Positions 1 to 7,822 of a stretch of DNA of 24,714 bases are shown here, one piece after another. Source of the stretch: JAFDZV01 sp966128725 (GTDB lineage Bacteria; Bacteroidota; Ignavibacteria; OLB7). The notes under the pieces were generated by a model. That model did no database searches. It was not told where the DNA came from and was given only the letters and a program-made list of their open reading frames with translations. The stretch covers positions 1 through 24,714 of the forward strand of contig CBHYLN010000080.1 of assembly GCA_966128725.1 (NCBI GenBank), read 5' to 3'. How positions within the stretch are numbered: the stretch's first letter is position 1; each line of letters begins with the position of its first letter. The position numbers and the translations under genes are program-made.

Positions 1-724
1 TACGGCTTGTCGTGTGGCTGGTTCCCATGGATCGCTCCCCACGTGATGTACGGTTGATGTTTGCGACCGATGAAAACGTACGAACAACGGGCAACACATC
101 AAAGACTTGTCGAACCCTGATCGTGTGCCAGCCGCTGCTTCACCTTCGCGCCCTTTGCGTCTTTGCGGTAAATAGTTCTCGTACGGCTTGTCGTGTGGCC
201 GGTTCCCATGGATCGCTCCCCACGTGATGTATGGTAGAAGTTAACGACCGATGAAACCGCACGAACAGCGGGCAACACATCAAAGACCTGTCGAAACATG
301 ATCGTGTGCCGGTAACCGTATTGCCTTCGCGCCCTTTGCGTCTTCGCGGTAAATGATTCTTGTACGGCTTGTCGTGTGGCCGGTTCCCATGGATCGCTTC
401 CCACGTGATGTATGGTAGAAGTTAACGACCAATGAAACCGTACGAACAACGGGCAACACATCAAAAACCTGTCGAACCATGATCGTGTGCCAGCAGCTGC
501 GTCACCTTCACGCCCTTTGCGTCTTCGCGGCAAATAATTCTCGTACGGCTTGTCGTGTGGCTGGTTCCCATGGATCGCTCCCCACGTGATGTACGGTTAA
601 TGTTAGCGACCGATGAAAACGTACGAACAACGGCCAATACATCAAAAACCTGTTGAACCTTGATCGTGTGCCGATAGCCGTATTGCCTTCGCGACCTTTG
701 CGTCTTTGCGGTAAATCAATCTTG
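1..724. repeat. Four tandem copies of a 181-bp non-coding repeat
   Basis: Units begin at 1, 182, 363 and 544 with the same start (TACGGCTTGTCGTGTGG) and are spaced exactly 181 bp apart; the last fades out near 724. The array may continue beyond the left edge, since position 1 coincides with a unit start. Each unit holds a conserved CCCATGGATCGCT block, the ACGTGATGTA block, GCAACACATCAAA, GATCGTGTGCC and, near its end, CCTTCGCGCCCTTTGCG followed by TCTTTGCGG (143-168 in unit 1). That last motif is a dispersed sequence I know from many unrelated bacterial genomes. The period is not a multiple of three (181 = 3x60+1), so the array cannot encode an in-frame repeat protein, although its minus strand gives open frames with recurring 'AKTQRAR' peptides. 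The units differ at scattered positions, and the differences are shuffled between copies. Function unknown. Confidence 0.93.
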
Positions 725-790
725 TGCAAACCGCCGTTGCGTCGCGTTTCTACAATGAAGCGTTCGTGGGTGGCATTACATTGCGGCGTT

Positions 791-810
791 GATCGATAAT
801 ACTATCGATC
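791..810. promoter_or_regulatory. Inverted repeat upstream of the DUF3224 gene, operator-like
   Basis: A perfect 8-bp inverted repeat, GATCGATA then ATAC then TATCGATC, lies 38 nt upstream of the ATG at 849. It sits between the repeat array and the gene, where a promoter is expected. The arms are AT-rich compared with the surroundings, which suits a dimeric repressor site better than a terminator. No protein can be assigned to it. Alternatively it is a chance palindrome. Confidence 0.3.
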
Positions 811-848
811 CGATACAGGCAACAACAAACAATCCGCATGGCATTGCA

Positions 849-1247
849 ATGAGCACAACCGCGATATCCAACTTCACAGTCACTGGCTGGAGCCCGACCA
901 CATATCAGGAGGCGGTCGACAGCCCGACGCTGGCGCGCGTTACGGTAACAAAGACGTTCGAGGGCGATGTGGCCGGGACAAGCACCGCGGAATTGCTGAC
1001 CTGCCAATCGGCCGGCGGCGGTGCCGGGTATATCGCGCAGGAGATATTCGAGGGCAGCATCGCGGACCGCACGGGCACCTTCGTGATGCAGCATGGCGGC
1101 ATCCACGATGGAACCAATGCCGCGAAAAGTTTCGGCAACGTGGTGCCCGGCTCGGCCACCGGGGCATTAACGGGGCTTCGGGGGGAGTTGGAATATCAGC
1201 ACGACGAAAACGGTGCCGTGTTTACGCTTCGGTATTTTTTCGAGTAA
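849..1247 (+). CDS. DUF3224 family protein
   Basis: A 132-residue protein matching the small beta-barrel-like DUF3224 family in length and landmarks: 'FTVTGWSPTTYQE' (9-21), 'ARVTVTKTFEGDVAGTSTAE' (29-48), 'GTFVMQHGG' (76-84) and 'VVPGSATGALTGLRGE' (98-113), ending 'LRYFFE'. The family's biochemical role is not established. There is no signal peptide, so it is probably cytoplasmic. I chose the ATG at 849; the frame is open back to a TTG at 789, but those 20 residues look non-coding and would contain the upstream inverted repeat. The stop lies 13 nt from the stop of the convergent minus-strand gene, so the two transcripts meet tail to tail. The family call rests on remembered motif order, not a search. 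Confidence 0.85.
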   Translation: MSTTAISNFTVTGWSPTTYQEAVDSPTLARVTVTKTFEGDVAGTSTAELLTCQSAGGGAGYIAQEIFEGSIADRTGTFVMQHGGIHDGTNAAKSFGNVVPGSATGALTGLRGELEYQHDENGAVFTLRYFFE

Positions 1248-1260
1248 CCTTGCCGGCGCG

Positions 1261-2892
1261 TCAGTCGGCGGAGGCCATGCCAACGCCGTGTGCATCGTGG
1301 CAGGCAAGCTCCGCGCGTTCCGGCTGAGGCGCAATCGTCCTGGCTGTGTTGGCGGCCGACACCTGCCGCGCATACCGCACTGCTTCGCCGTATGTGCAGC
1401 CGTTGATGTGGGCGTCCAGCCACGGCATGAAACACTGCAACGACGATGCCTCACGCTCGGCCGAATCCGCCGCGATGTTCTCCAGTTCGGTACGAATGCG
1501 AGCGAACTCCGTGATAAGCTGCTCGTTGGTGACAATCGCCGGAAGGCGACGCATGAATCGGAGTACAGCGCGGTCGACACCGGAAACACCACGGCACTGT
1601 GCAATGAACCGGTATGTGGAGCGCACCAGATAGGGCAGCAATTCGGTGTCGCCAAGATCGTAGTGGATCATCATGCGGAGCAGCCGTGCGATACACAGGA
1701 TGTCGTCGCGGAATCCGGGCCGGTTGTCGTTGATGACAGGGTGCAGCGTTCCCAGCGCCGCGCGTGGCCTGCCGTGTGCCAACTGGGCAACTGCCAGCTC
1801 CACGTAATATCCCATGCGGAGCTGGCGTGCGAACGACGCGTTGGAGCTTGCGATGATGGCCTGTAGCTCGGGCTCCATCGCCACGATGGTCTGTTCGTCG
1901 AACGTCAGCATTGCCAGTTCCAACCGACAGGAAAACACCAATTGGCGGTGATGCTCCCGTGCGGAATGGCCTTCCGGCTTCAGACCCTTCAGCCTCTCGA
2001 ACGCCGTCCGCGCGGCCTGCTCGTGCCCGGTTCGTAACGCCACCATGACATGGTTGTACAGCATCGACACATAATCCAGGAACTCCATGCGTTCGCGTAA
2101 CGGATACGATTCAATCGTGGCAAGCGTTTGGCAGGAGTGTTCGTATCCGTTGTCGTACCTGCCCATCAGCAGGTGATATGTGCGCAATGTGCGGCGATGC
2201 ATGTGTGCCGCGGCCGCGGTGGAAGGTGGCTGCACGTTCGCCAGCGGGGCTACCAGCAACTCGCGCAGCCGTTGCCCGCCATCAGGCCCGCCAACTGTCC
2301 CGGACGCCGTGCCATGCAGCAGCAGCTCGCGAGCCGCGACGGCATCCAGATGCAGATAATCCCAGTAGTTGTCGATCGCTTCGGTAATCCGTTTCACACG
2401 TTGGCGCCGTGCGTTCTGGTCCTCCGTTGTGACGGCGTTGAATCCAATGTTGGAATCGATTCGAAGCTCCAGGCGTGCTATCAGCAGTTGTTCGGGCAGA
2501 TACTCGTGGCGTTCGGCCAACAGGCGCGCCTCGTGCAGGCGCCTGCGGGCCTGTAATTCAAGGCCGCGGTCAACCAGCACGCGCGCACCTTCGACAAGCC
2601 CGTGTACTCGTGCCCACGTTTGCTTCGCGGTGCCGAATGCACGCAACGAGCGGAGAAGATGTTCGTAAAGATGCCCCTTGGTTACCGCCAGATGACCCGC
2701 GAACGACTCGCCCGTCACCACCTCGCGCAGGCTGGTCTCGTTCGGGGTAGGCATCGCGCACAGCAGATCGAACAGCCGGCCGCAGCTATGCGCCTTGCGC
2801 CCGGTGCCAGCCGCAAGCATCAATCGGCAATATCTCTTCTCCGTTTTTGTGAGTGTGCCGATCAGCTCGTACAAATCGCGTGATGTTGCCAT
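1261..2892 (-). CDS. Helical TPR-like protein of a Bacteroidota-type family, function unknown
   Basis: A 543-residue cytoplasmic protein with no signal peptide or membrane segment. The N-terminus (DLYELIGTLTKTEKRYCRLM, about 6-25) resembles a family of 500-550-residue all-helical proteins I associate with Bacteroidota and relatives. The body is a series of amphipathic helices with alanine/leucine spacing typical of degenerate tetratricopeptide repeats, for example around 'YHLLMGRYDNGYEHSCQTLA' and 'VELAVAQLAHGRPRAALGTL'. That suggests a scaffold or regulatory role, but no partner can be named. The ATG at 2892 was preferred because the extra 56 codons of the longer frame overlap a perfect hairpin at 2949-2981 and look non-coding. 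The last 40 residues are low-similarity tail. The gene is divergent from the T9SS-type protein at 3206. Confidence 0.8.
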   Translation of the reverse strand: MATSRDLYELIGTLTKTEKRYCRLMLAAGTGRKAHSCGRLFDLLCAMPTPNETSLREVVTGESFAGHLAVTKGHLYEHLLRSLRAFGTAKQTWARVHGLVEGARVLVDRGLELQARRRLHEARLLAERHEYLPEQLLIARLELRIDSNIGFNAVTTEDQNARRQRVKRITEAIDNYWDYLHLDAVAARELLLHGTASGTVGGPDGGQRLRELLVAPLANVQPPSTAAAAHMHRRTLRTYHLLMGRYDNGYEHSCQTLATIESYPLRERMEFLDYVSMLYNHVMVALRTGHEQAARTAFERLKGLKPEGHSAREHHRQLVFSCRLELAMLTFDEQTIVAMEPELQAIIASSNASFARQLRMGYYVELAVAQLAHGRPRAALGTLHPVINDNRPGFRDDILCIARLLRMMIHYDLGDTELLPYLVRSTYRFIAQCRGVSGVDRAVLRFMRRLPAIVTNEQLITEFARIRTELENIAADSAEREASSLQCFMPWLDAHINGCTYGEAVRYARQVSAANTARTIAPQPERAELACHDAHGVGMASAD

Positions 2893-3205
2893 CGCATGTA
2901 TTCGCGCTAGAACATTGTGCCGGATGTGTAGCCGTGAATCCAGATCAGCGCGGCGTGGGAAGGGGTGCAACCCACGCCGCGTGTCTGTTGCCGGAATAAA
3001 AACCTGAGCCGCGGTAGCCGGGAATGGCCTGCATACGCGCACCATTACCTGACACGGCACGATGAATTTCCATCACAAGCAAACAGTAGGATAGAATCTT
3101 CACTATCGCTCCATCCTTGGTTCGTTGGATGCCGCGCACGCCGATTATGTTCGTTTCATACGCGGCGATGCCGTGCGGTATCCTTTCATCCAAAACCCTG
3201 GCTAT
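2893..3205. other. Divergent intergenic region with one perfect hairpin
   Basis: This stretch separates the minus-strand helical protein from the plus-strand secreted protein and must contain both promoters. The only clear structure is an 11-bp perfect inverted repeat, CGCGGCGTGGG at 2949-2959 and its complement at 2971-2981, with an 11-nt loop. It has no U-tract on either side, so it is not a standard terminator for either direction. I found no convincing -7 TAnnTTTG element here. Confidence 0.6.
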
Positions 3206-4864
3206 ATGTCTCTCATCATCCCGATTGCAATTCCGCGAATGGCCGCATTGCCTGTGTTGCTGCTTGTTGTGATGTGGTGCACGGTGTGTGGTAATGCGCA
3301 AACCCCTTCCTGGACCAAGGCGTGGTCCATCGGCGCGGAAGGCCAGGAGAGTCCTGTTGGCTGCGAGACCGACGCGGCCGGCAATATCTACATGGCCGCT
3401 TACTCCTACGAGTTCTCCAGCCCGATCCCTCCGTCGCAGTTCATCGCGAGCTGGGATCGCGCCGGTAACATGCGGTGGATCCGAACATTCGTCACCGGAA
3501 CACAAAGCTCGCCAGGAGTTATGGATGTTGATGCTGCCGGCAATGTGTATCTGGCCGCCACCTTCGTTGGGCCGTTCGTGGTTGTGGAAGACGGCGCCAA
3601 CTTTCGCGAGATACAGACGGCGCCGGGCTCGAATGTCATTGTATTGAAGTACAGCGCCAGCGGGGAACTGCTGTGGACCAGGCTGGCCGCGGGCACCGGC
3701 CTGTTCGCGGTATCGGGCATTGCCGCCACCGAAACCGGGCTTTGGTTTGCGAGTACGTTCAACGGGCGCGTTGGCCTTGGCGATACCGTTATCGAAAGTT
3801 CAGGGAGTAACGACATACTCCTCTCCGCTCTGAACACGGATGGAAGTGTTCGGTCCGCATGGCGAGCCGGTGGGCCGCTGGCGGACTCCTGCCACAGCAT
3901 CGCGGCCGCGCCCAACGGTGATGTGGTGCTGCTGGGGCAATTCCAGGGCACGGCGGAATTCGGCGGCAAATCCGTGACGGCCACGGGCGCCGACAATATC
4001 GTACTGGCACGTTATCGTTCCGATGGCCGTGCCGAATGGGCTCGTGCCGAGGGTGGCCCCGCATACTCGCCATCGGCCGGCTTCGTGCCCTCGTCGCTAC
4101 GGCTTGCGGTGGATCGCGCCGGCGACATCGCTGTTGCCGTTTCGTTTTTTGGTCGCTTGGGCATCGCCGATCGATCGTTCCAGGCGACCAGCGAGGCCGA
4201 TGCCGTGGTTGCCAGGTTCGGCGGCAATGGAGATCCACATTGGGCAACAGTGTTTGAGGGCCAGAACCTGCAGTTGATCAATGGGATCACAACCGATGCC
4301 GATGGCAACGCGTATGTCGGTGGATTTTCGCAGGACCTGAGCGAAGGGACTGTGTTCGTGGCAAAGCTTTCGACGACAGGCGAACGCCGGTGGATGGTGA
4401 GCGATCGCTACGGCGACGGACCCTCCAGTGCCGAGGGTGGGCCGTTGTGCCTTGATGGTGCTGGCACGTTGTACATGGCAGGCAGCTTTGGCGGGCGAAC
4501 ATGTTTTGGACCGGACACCATCAGGAGCATTGGAAGCACGCCAACGTCGATTGTGGGGAGCGACGTGTTCATTGCACGGTTGAGCCTTACAAGCTCGGTG
4601 GAACGGCCCGCAATCCAAGAGGGGATTTCAACCCGGGTTTCCGTGAGCGGGAGTAACCTGATTGTCGCGGTGCCGGAATCCACCAACGGCGAAGCCGCAT
4701 TGTACACGTTGCTCGGCGAACGTGTTGCCGGGCCTGTTGGGCTTGATGCCGGGGCAGGCGGCGTTGCGCGCATCAACGTTGAGGCACTGCCGCGCGGAAC
4801 CTATCTGCTTGTGTGTTCAACTCGCGGTGGTACAACATCCTACCCGGTGTTGCTTGGCAGGTAG
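3206..4864 (+). CDS. Secreted SBBP-type beta-propeller protein with T9SS-like C-terminal sorting domain
   Basis: A 552-residue exported protein. A hydrophobic signal peptide (about 12-31, ending 'VCGNAQ') is followed by repeated blades of the 'DAAGNIYMAAYS', 'DAAGNVYLAATF', 'DADGNAYVGGFS' and 'DGAGTLYMAGSF' type, which is the hallmark of SBBP beta-propeller proteins. The final 80 or so residues change character: 'VSVSGSNLIVAVPES', then 'GTYLLVCSTRGG' and 'YPVLLGR', matching the beta-sandwich type A sorting domain recognised by the type IX (Por) secretion system. The expected fate is export to the periplasm, passage through T9SS, and anchoring or release at the cell surface. The start could be 3206 or 3239 (MAALPVLLL), since neither has a good Shine-Dalgarno; the TTG at 3125 is unlikely. 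The ligand or enzymatic role is not visible. Confidence 0.87.
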   Translation: MSLIIPIAIPRMAALPVLLLVVMWCTVCGNAQTPSWTKAWSIGAEGQESPVGCETDAAGNIYMAAYSYEFSSPIPPSQFIASWDRAGNMRWIRTFVTGTQSSPGVMDVDAAGNVYLAATFVGPFVVVEDGANFREIQTAPGSNVIVLKYSASGELLWTRLAAGTGLFAVSGIAATETGLWFASTFNGRVGLGDTVIESSGSNDILLSALNTDGSVRSAWRAGGPLADSCHSIAAAPNGDVVLLGQFQGTAEFGGKSVTATGADNIVLARYRSDGRAEWARAEGGPAYSPSAGFVPSSLRLAVDRAGDIAVAVSFFGRLGIADRSFQATSEADAVVARFGGNGDPHWATVFEGQNLQLINGITTDADGNAYVGGFSQDLSEGTVFVAKLSTTGERRWMVSDRYGDGPSSAEGGPLCLDGAGTLYMAGSFGGRTCFGPDTIRSIGSTPTSIVGSDVFIARLSLTSSVERPAIQEGISTRVSVSGSNLIVAVPESTNGEAALYTLLGERVAGPVGLDAGAGGVARINVEALPRGTYLLVCSTRGGTTSYPVLLGR

Positions 4865-4926
4865 GTGCTGCCGGATGGCAGCCTATTATTGCCCGGCCTA
4901 CCTGAACAATTGACATCGACGGCGCC

Positions 4927-4951
4927 GGCTGCCCCGGGTTCAGGGGCAGCC
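4927..4951 (+). terminator. GC-rich stem-loop after the T9SS-type gene
   Basis: A perfect 9-bp stem, GGCTGCCCC (4927-4935) with GGGGCAGCC (4943-4951), and a 7-nt loop, begins 62 nt after the stop at 4864. It is strong enough to act as a terminator hairpin, but what follows is ACGTGTTGTG, not a U-run, so intrinsic termination would be weak. It may work together with the larger palindrome just downstream. Confidence 0.4.
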
Positions 4952-4961
4952 ACGTGTTGTG

Positions 4962-4993
4962 CGCGCCGCTTCGGGATATCCCGGAGCGGCGCG
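4962..4993. repeat. 32-nt near-perfect palindrome with no loop
   Basis: The sequence is symmetric about 4977/4978, with outer arms CGCGCCGCT and AGCGGCGCG and core CGGGATATCCCG. The only non-complementary pair is T4971 with G4984, a G-U pair in RNA. As DNA this is a dyad with no spacer; as RNA it would be a hairpin with a minimal loop. It lies 11 nt after another stem-loop and 152 nt upstream of the nucleotidase ATG. A role as terminator, binding site or REP-like element cannot be decided from this sequence. Confidence 0.6.
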
Positions 4994-5144
4994 TTGCGTT
5001 GCGGAACGGCGAATGGATTGCCACTGGTTTGCTCGCGGCATTGCGTTGCAGGCCAGTTCAGCGCGAAGGACCACCGATGGCGAAAACGCGGCGGCTGCGT
5101 ATACTGCGGGCGAATACGTTTACTTCTTGCCAGCGGCATCCATT

Positions 5145-6164
5145 ATGGCGTTCGATCTTTCCGAAACACTGGTTGTGGGCATCTCGGCAACGGCACTCTT
5201 CGATCTGGAGGAGGCCGACCGTCTGTACCGCGAGGGCCTTGCAAGCGACTCCGACTCGGCCATCGAAGCGTATCGGCGGCACATGCTGGAGCGGGAGGAT
5301 ATCCCACTGCTTCCGGGCACCGGTTATCCGCTGGTGAAGGCGTTGCTTGGCCTGAACCGTTTCCAGCGCCCCAACGAGGCGCCCCTTGTGGAAGTTGTGA
5401 TCATGTCGCGCAACAGCCCGGAAACGGGCCTGCGCGTGTTGAAGACCATCCGCCAGATGCAGTTGCCGATCTCCCGATCCGCCTGGACGGCCGGTGAATC
5501 GGTGGTGGACTATCTGGAAGCATTCAGCGTGGATCTTTTCCTTACCACCAACGTTGCCGACGCACAGCGCGTGATCGACAGCCGCCGCTCGGCCGCGGCC
5601 ATCCTTACGCGCCCACCAAAGGCAGCCGCCGAAATCCCGGAGGGCCAGGTGCGCATCGCCTTCGACGGGGACGCCGTGTTGTTCGACGACAGCAGCGAAC
5701 TGGTGTACAAAACCCAGGGTCTGGATGCCTTCCTGCAATCGGAGGATCGCAACCAGGATGTGCCGCTGCGCGAAGGGCCGTATGCCAAGCTGTTGATGAA
5801 GCTGGCGCGCCTGCAGGATCGCCTTCCGGTTCGCGTGGAATACTCGCCCGTGCGCATCGCCATTGTCACCGCCCGCAGCAGCCCCGCCGAAATGCGTGTG
5901 ATCAAAACGCTCCGCGATTGGAATGTGTATGTCGACGAGGCATTCTTCCTTGGCGGCGTGGAGAAGAGCCATGTGCTGGAAGCCTTCCGTCCGCATATCT
6001 ACTTCGACGATCAGGACGTGCATCTGGGGCCGGCGTCCAAGGTGGTGCCCTCCGGCCGCGTTCCATATCCCAGCAGTTCGCCGCTGAGCGGCAAGGGGCA
6101 GATGCCGGACCTGGCACCACCGGAGAAGCCGAGCGATGATGTTGCCCTGCGGAATGGGCATTGA
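5145..6164 (+). CDS. 5'-nucleotidase (PF06189-type, cytosolic)
   Basis: A 339-residue protein with the signature order of the cytosolic 5'-nucleotidase family, which dephosphorylates nucleoside monophosphates using a HAD-like aspartate. Visible landmarks are 'VVGISATALFDLEEADRLY' (11-29), 'EVVIMSRNSPETGLRVLKTI' (83-102), the acidic strand 'RIAFDGDAVLFDD' (170-182, candidate nucleophile pair D174 and D176), 'IVTARSSPAEMRVIKTLRDW' (240-259) and 'FFLGGVEKSHVLEAFRPHIY' (267-286), followed by an FDD motif. Family members usually read DFDG in the nucleophile loop; here it reads DGDA, a shift worth noting. The ATG at 5145 starts the recognisable homology; the frame continues upstream to 4959 but crosses the palindrome. 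The gene stands alone, and no purine-salvage partner adjoins it. Confidence 0.86.
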   Translation: MAFDLSETLVVGISATALFDLEEADRLYREGLASDSDSAIEAYRRHMLEREDIPLLPGTGYPLVKALLGLNRFQRPNEAPLVEVVIMSRNSPETGLRVLKTIRQMQLPISRSAWTAGESVVDYLEAFSVDLFLTTNVADAQRVIDSRRSAAAILTRPPKAAAEIPEGQVRIAFDGDAVLFDDSSELVYKTQGLDAFLQSEDRNQDVPLREGPYAKLLMKLARLQDRLPVRVEYSPVRIAIVTARSSPAEMRVIKTLRDWNVYVDEAFFLGGVEKSHVLEAFRPHIYFDDQDVHLGPASKVVPSGRVPYPSSSPLSGKGQMPDLAPPEKPSDDVALRNGH

Positions 6165-6217
6165 TACCGATCACCTGGCATTGGCGTTCCCGTACCTACC
6201 GATTGTCGTGAACCTGT

Positions 6218-6586
6218 ATGAGCACTTCCCCACTCGACCGTGTGCGCCGTCTGTGTGCCGAGCTTCCGGAAACCGAGGAGAAGCTTTCGCATGGCGAGCC
6301 GACGTTTTTTGTCCGCAAGAAGGTGTTCGTGATGTATGCGAACAATCATCACAATGACGGGCACATCGCGGTGTGGGTTCCGGCGCCGCCGGGTGTGCAG
6401 CAGGAGCTGATCGCCGAGCAGCCCGGCACCTATTTCAACCCGCCGTACGTGGGGGTCCGCGGGTGGGTTGGCATCGAGCTGGACTGTGTTGATGATGCTA
6501 CCCTTGCCGCGCACATCAAACTTGCCTGGGAGCTTGTTGCGCCCAGGCGTCTGGCCGATGCCCGGGCCGGCACGCGCACGCGATAG
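6218..6586 (+). CDS. MmcQ/YjbR family protein (DUF419)
   Basis: A 122-residue cytoplasmic protein of the MmcQ/YjbR fold family. It carries the conserved 'SHGEPTFFVRKKVFVMY' (24-40), 'HHNDGHIAVWVPAPPGVQQELI' region (44-65), 'FNPPYVGVRGWVGIELD' (73-89) and 'KLAWELVAPRRLA' (101-113). Members adopt a MotA-activation-domain-like fold and are often annotated as DNA-binding proteins, but the physiological role is unproven. The start at 6218 lies inside an overlapping open frame in another phase and gives a family-typical length. The stop at 6584-6586 is followed 4 nt later by the CTGTTGTTGAACAG element shared with 14454-14467. The AlkC-type glycosylase gene follows on the same strand. Confidence 0.87.
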   Translation: MSTSPLDRVRRLCAELPETEEKLSHGEPTFFVRKKVFVMYANNHHNDGHIAVWVPAPPGVQQELIAEQPGTYFNPPYVGVRGWVGIELDCVDDATLAAHIKLAWELVAPRRLADARAGTRTR

Positions 6587-6590
6587 CAGA

Positions 6591-6634
6591 CTGTTGTTGA
6601 ACAGTCCGCGGTGTTGAGGTATTTCAACAGACCG
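6591..6634 (+). repeat. Post-stop dispersed element, copy A
   Basis: It starts 4 nt after the stop of the MmcQ/YjbR gene. It consists of CTGTTGTTGAACAG (6591-6604), which with its flanks forms a 6-bp hairpin ACTGTT-GTTG-AACAGT (6590-6605), then a 12-nt spacer, then AGGTATTTCAACAGACCG (6617-6634). A second hairpin, TGTTGA...TCAACA, can form in the latter half. The same two blocks recur in the same order on the opposite strand at 14423-14467. It lies upstream of the AlkC-type gene at 6704. No U-tract follows, so a classical terminator is unlikely. Confidence 0.65.
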
Positions 6635-6703
6635 ATAGCCAACGCGGGCTTCCCGCCAACCGATCGCGCAGGATACATACACCCTAACAGCCGATAACCC
6701 AAC

Positions 6704-7822
6704 GTGGCCGAACCGCTTAAGAATCATTTCGGGGTCGAGATTCCCCGCCGCATCGCCGGGATGATCCACCGTGTATATCCGGCGTTCGGGGCCGATGCCT
6801 TTGTTGCCGACGCATTAAACGGCTACGAGCCGTTGGAGCTGCTGCCGCGCGGTTGGCATATCGCCCGCGCATTGCATCGGCATCTGCCGCCGAGTTATCC
6901 AGCCGCGGTGGAGATTCTGGTTGCGTCCTTCGGGCCGGTGCTTGGGCAAACCGAGCAGAACGGGATGGCGCCGTTCCTGTACCTGCCGCACGCCTGTTTT
7001 ATTGCCGAGCACGGGCTGGATCATTTCGAGCACTCGATGCAGGCACAGTACGAGCTTACCCAGCGTTTCACCGCGGAGTTCAGCATCCGCCCCTATCTGG
7101 AACGCCATCAGGAGCAGACGTTGAAGCGGTTGCACCACTGGGCCAGCGATCCCAGCGTGCATGTGCGGCGCCTGGTTTCCGAGGGGACCCGGCCGCGCCT
7201 GCCGTGGGCCTCGCGGTTGCGCGCGTTCCAGGCGGATCCACGACCGGTGCTGGCATTGCTGGATCTGCTGAAGGACGATTCCGAGCTGTATGTGCGCCGT
7301 TCGGTGGCCAACAATCTGAACGACATCGGCAAGGATAATCCCGATGTGTTGATACGTACCGCACAGCAGTGGATGCGCCGTGCGAGCACGGAGCGCGAGT
7401 GGCTTGTACGCCATGCCCTGCGATCGATGGTAAAGGCAGGTGACGCTCGCGCGTTGGCGATCCTTGGCTTTGGCGGCGATGCCGATGTGGCCGTTCGAGG
7501 CGAGCGAATCACGCCCGGCAGGCCACGCATGGGGGGATCGGTTGAGGTTTCCTTTGAAGTGGAGAATGTGGCGGGGCGGGCGCAGTCGGTGCTGGTGGAT
7601 TTCCGCGTTCACTTCGTGAAGGCCAATGGGCAAACCAGTGCCAAGGTGTTCAAGATGAAGGCGATTGAGCTGGCGCCGGGCCAGCGTGCCGCACTCCGGA
7701 AAACGGTGTCGCTGGCCGATCTCACCACGCGCCGCCATTATCCCGGCCGGCATGTTGTGGAGGTCATCCTCAACGGCCGCGTTGCTCCGTTGGGCGCGTT
7801 CGAGCTGTTGCCCACGGCGTAG
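6704..7822 (+). CDS. AlkC-type DNA alkylation repair glycosylase with C-terminal Ig-like domain
   Basis: A 372-residue HEAT-repeat protein of the AlkC class, DNA glycosylases that excise alkylated bases such as 3-methyladenine without base flipping. Diagnostic stretches are 'HVRRLVSEGTRPRLPWASRL' (153-172), 'DPRPVLALLDLLKDD' (178-192) and 'YVRRSVANNLNDIGKDNPDV' (196-215). The HEAT helices span about 1-265. From about 270 the protein becomes beta-rich (RPRMGGSVEVSFEVEN, then LVDFRVHFVKANGQTSAKVFK, then VVEVILNGRVAPLGAFEL), matching the C-terminal Ig-like domain known in some AlkC proteins. The start is GTG at 6704, the first start codon of the frame; there is no strong Shine-Dalgarno. The gene is not obviously in an Ada-type adaptive operon. 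Its upstream region holds the post-stop element of the preceding gene. Confidence 0.87.
   Translation: MAEPLKNHFGVEIPRRIAGMIHRVYPAFGADAFVADALNGYEPLELLPRGWHIARALHRHLPPSYPAAVEILVASFGPVLGQTEQNGMAPFLYLPHACFIAEHGLDHFEHSMQAQYELTQRFTAEFSIRPYLERHQEQTLKRLHHWASDPSVHVRRLVSEGTRPRLPWASRLRAFQADPRPVLALLDLLKDDSELYVRRSVANNLNDIGKDNPDVLIRTAQQWMRRASTEREWLVRHALRSMVKAGDARALAILGFGGDADVAVRGERITPGRPRMGGSVEVSFEVENVAGRAQSVLVDFRVHFVKANGQTSAKVFKMKAIELAPGQRAALRKTVSLADLTTRRHYPGRHVVEVILNGRVAPLGAFELLPTA

Noticed and set aside
1..724. CRISPR array or repeat-protein gene
   Set aside because: Repeats are 181 bp with no unique spacers, and the period is not a multiple of 3, so each unit shifts frame. The minus-strand open frames (99-533, 280-480, 508-729) are artefacts of the repeat.
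5058..6161. Minus-strand open frame opposite the 5'-nucleotidase
   Set aside because: Composition typical of antisense to GC-rich coding sequence; no motif, and the plus-strand protein is recognisable.
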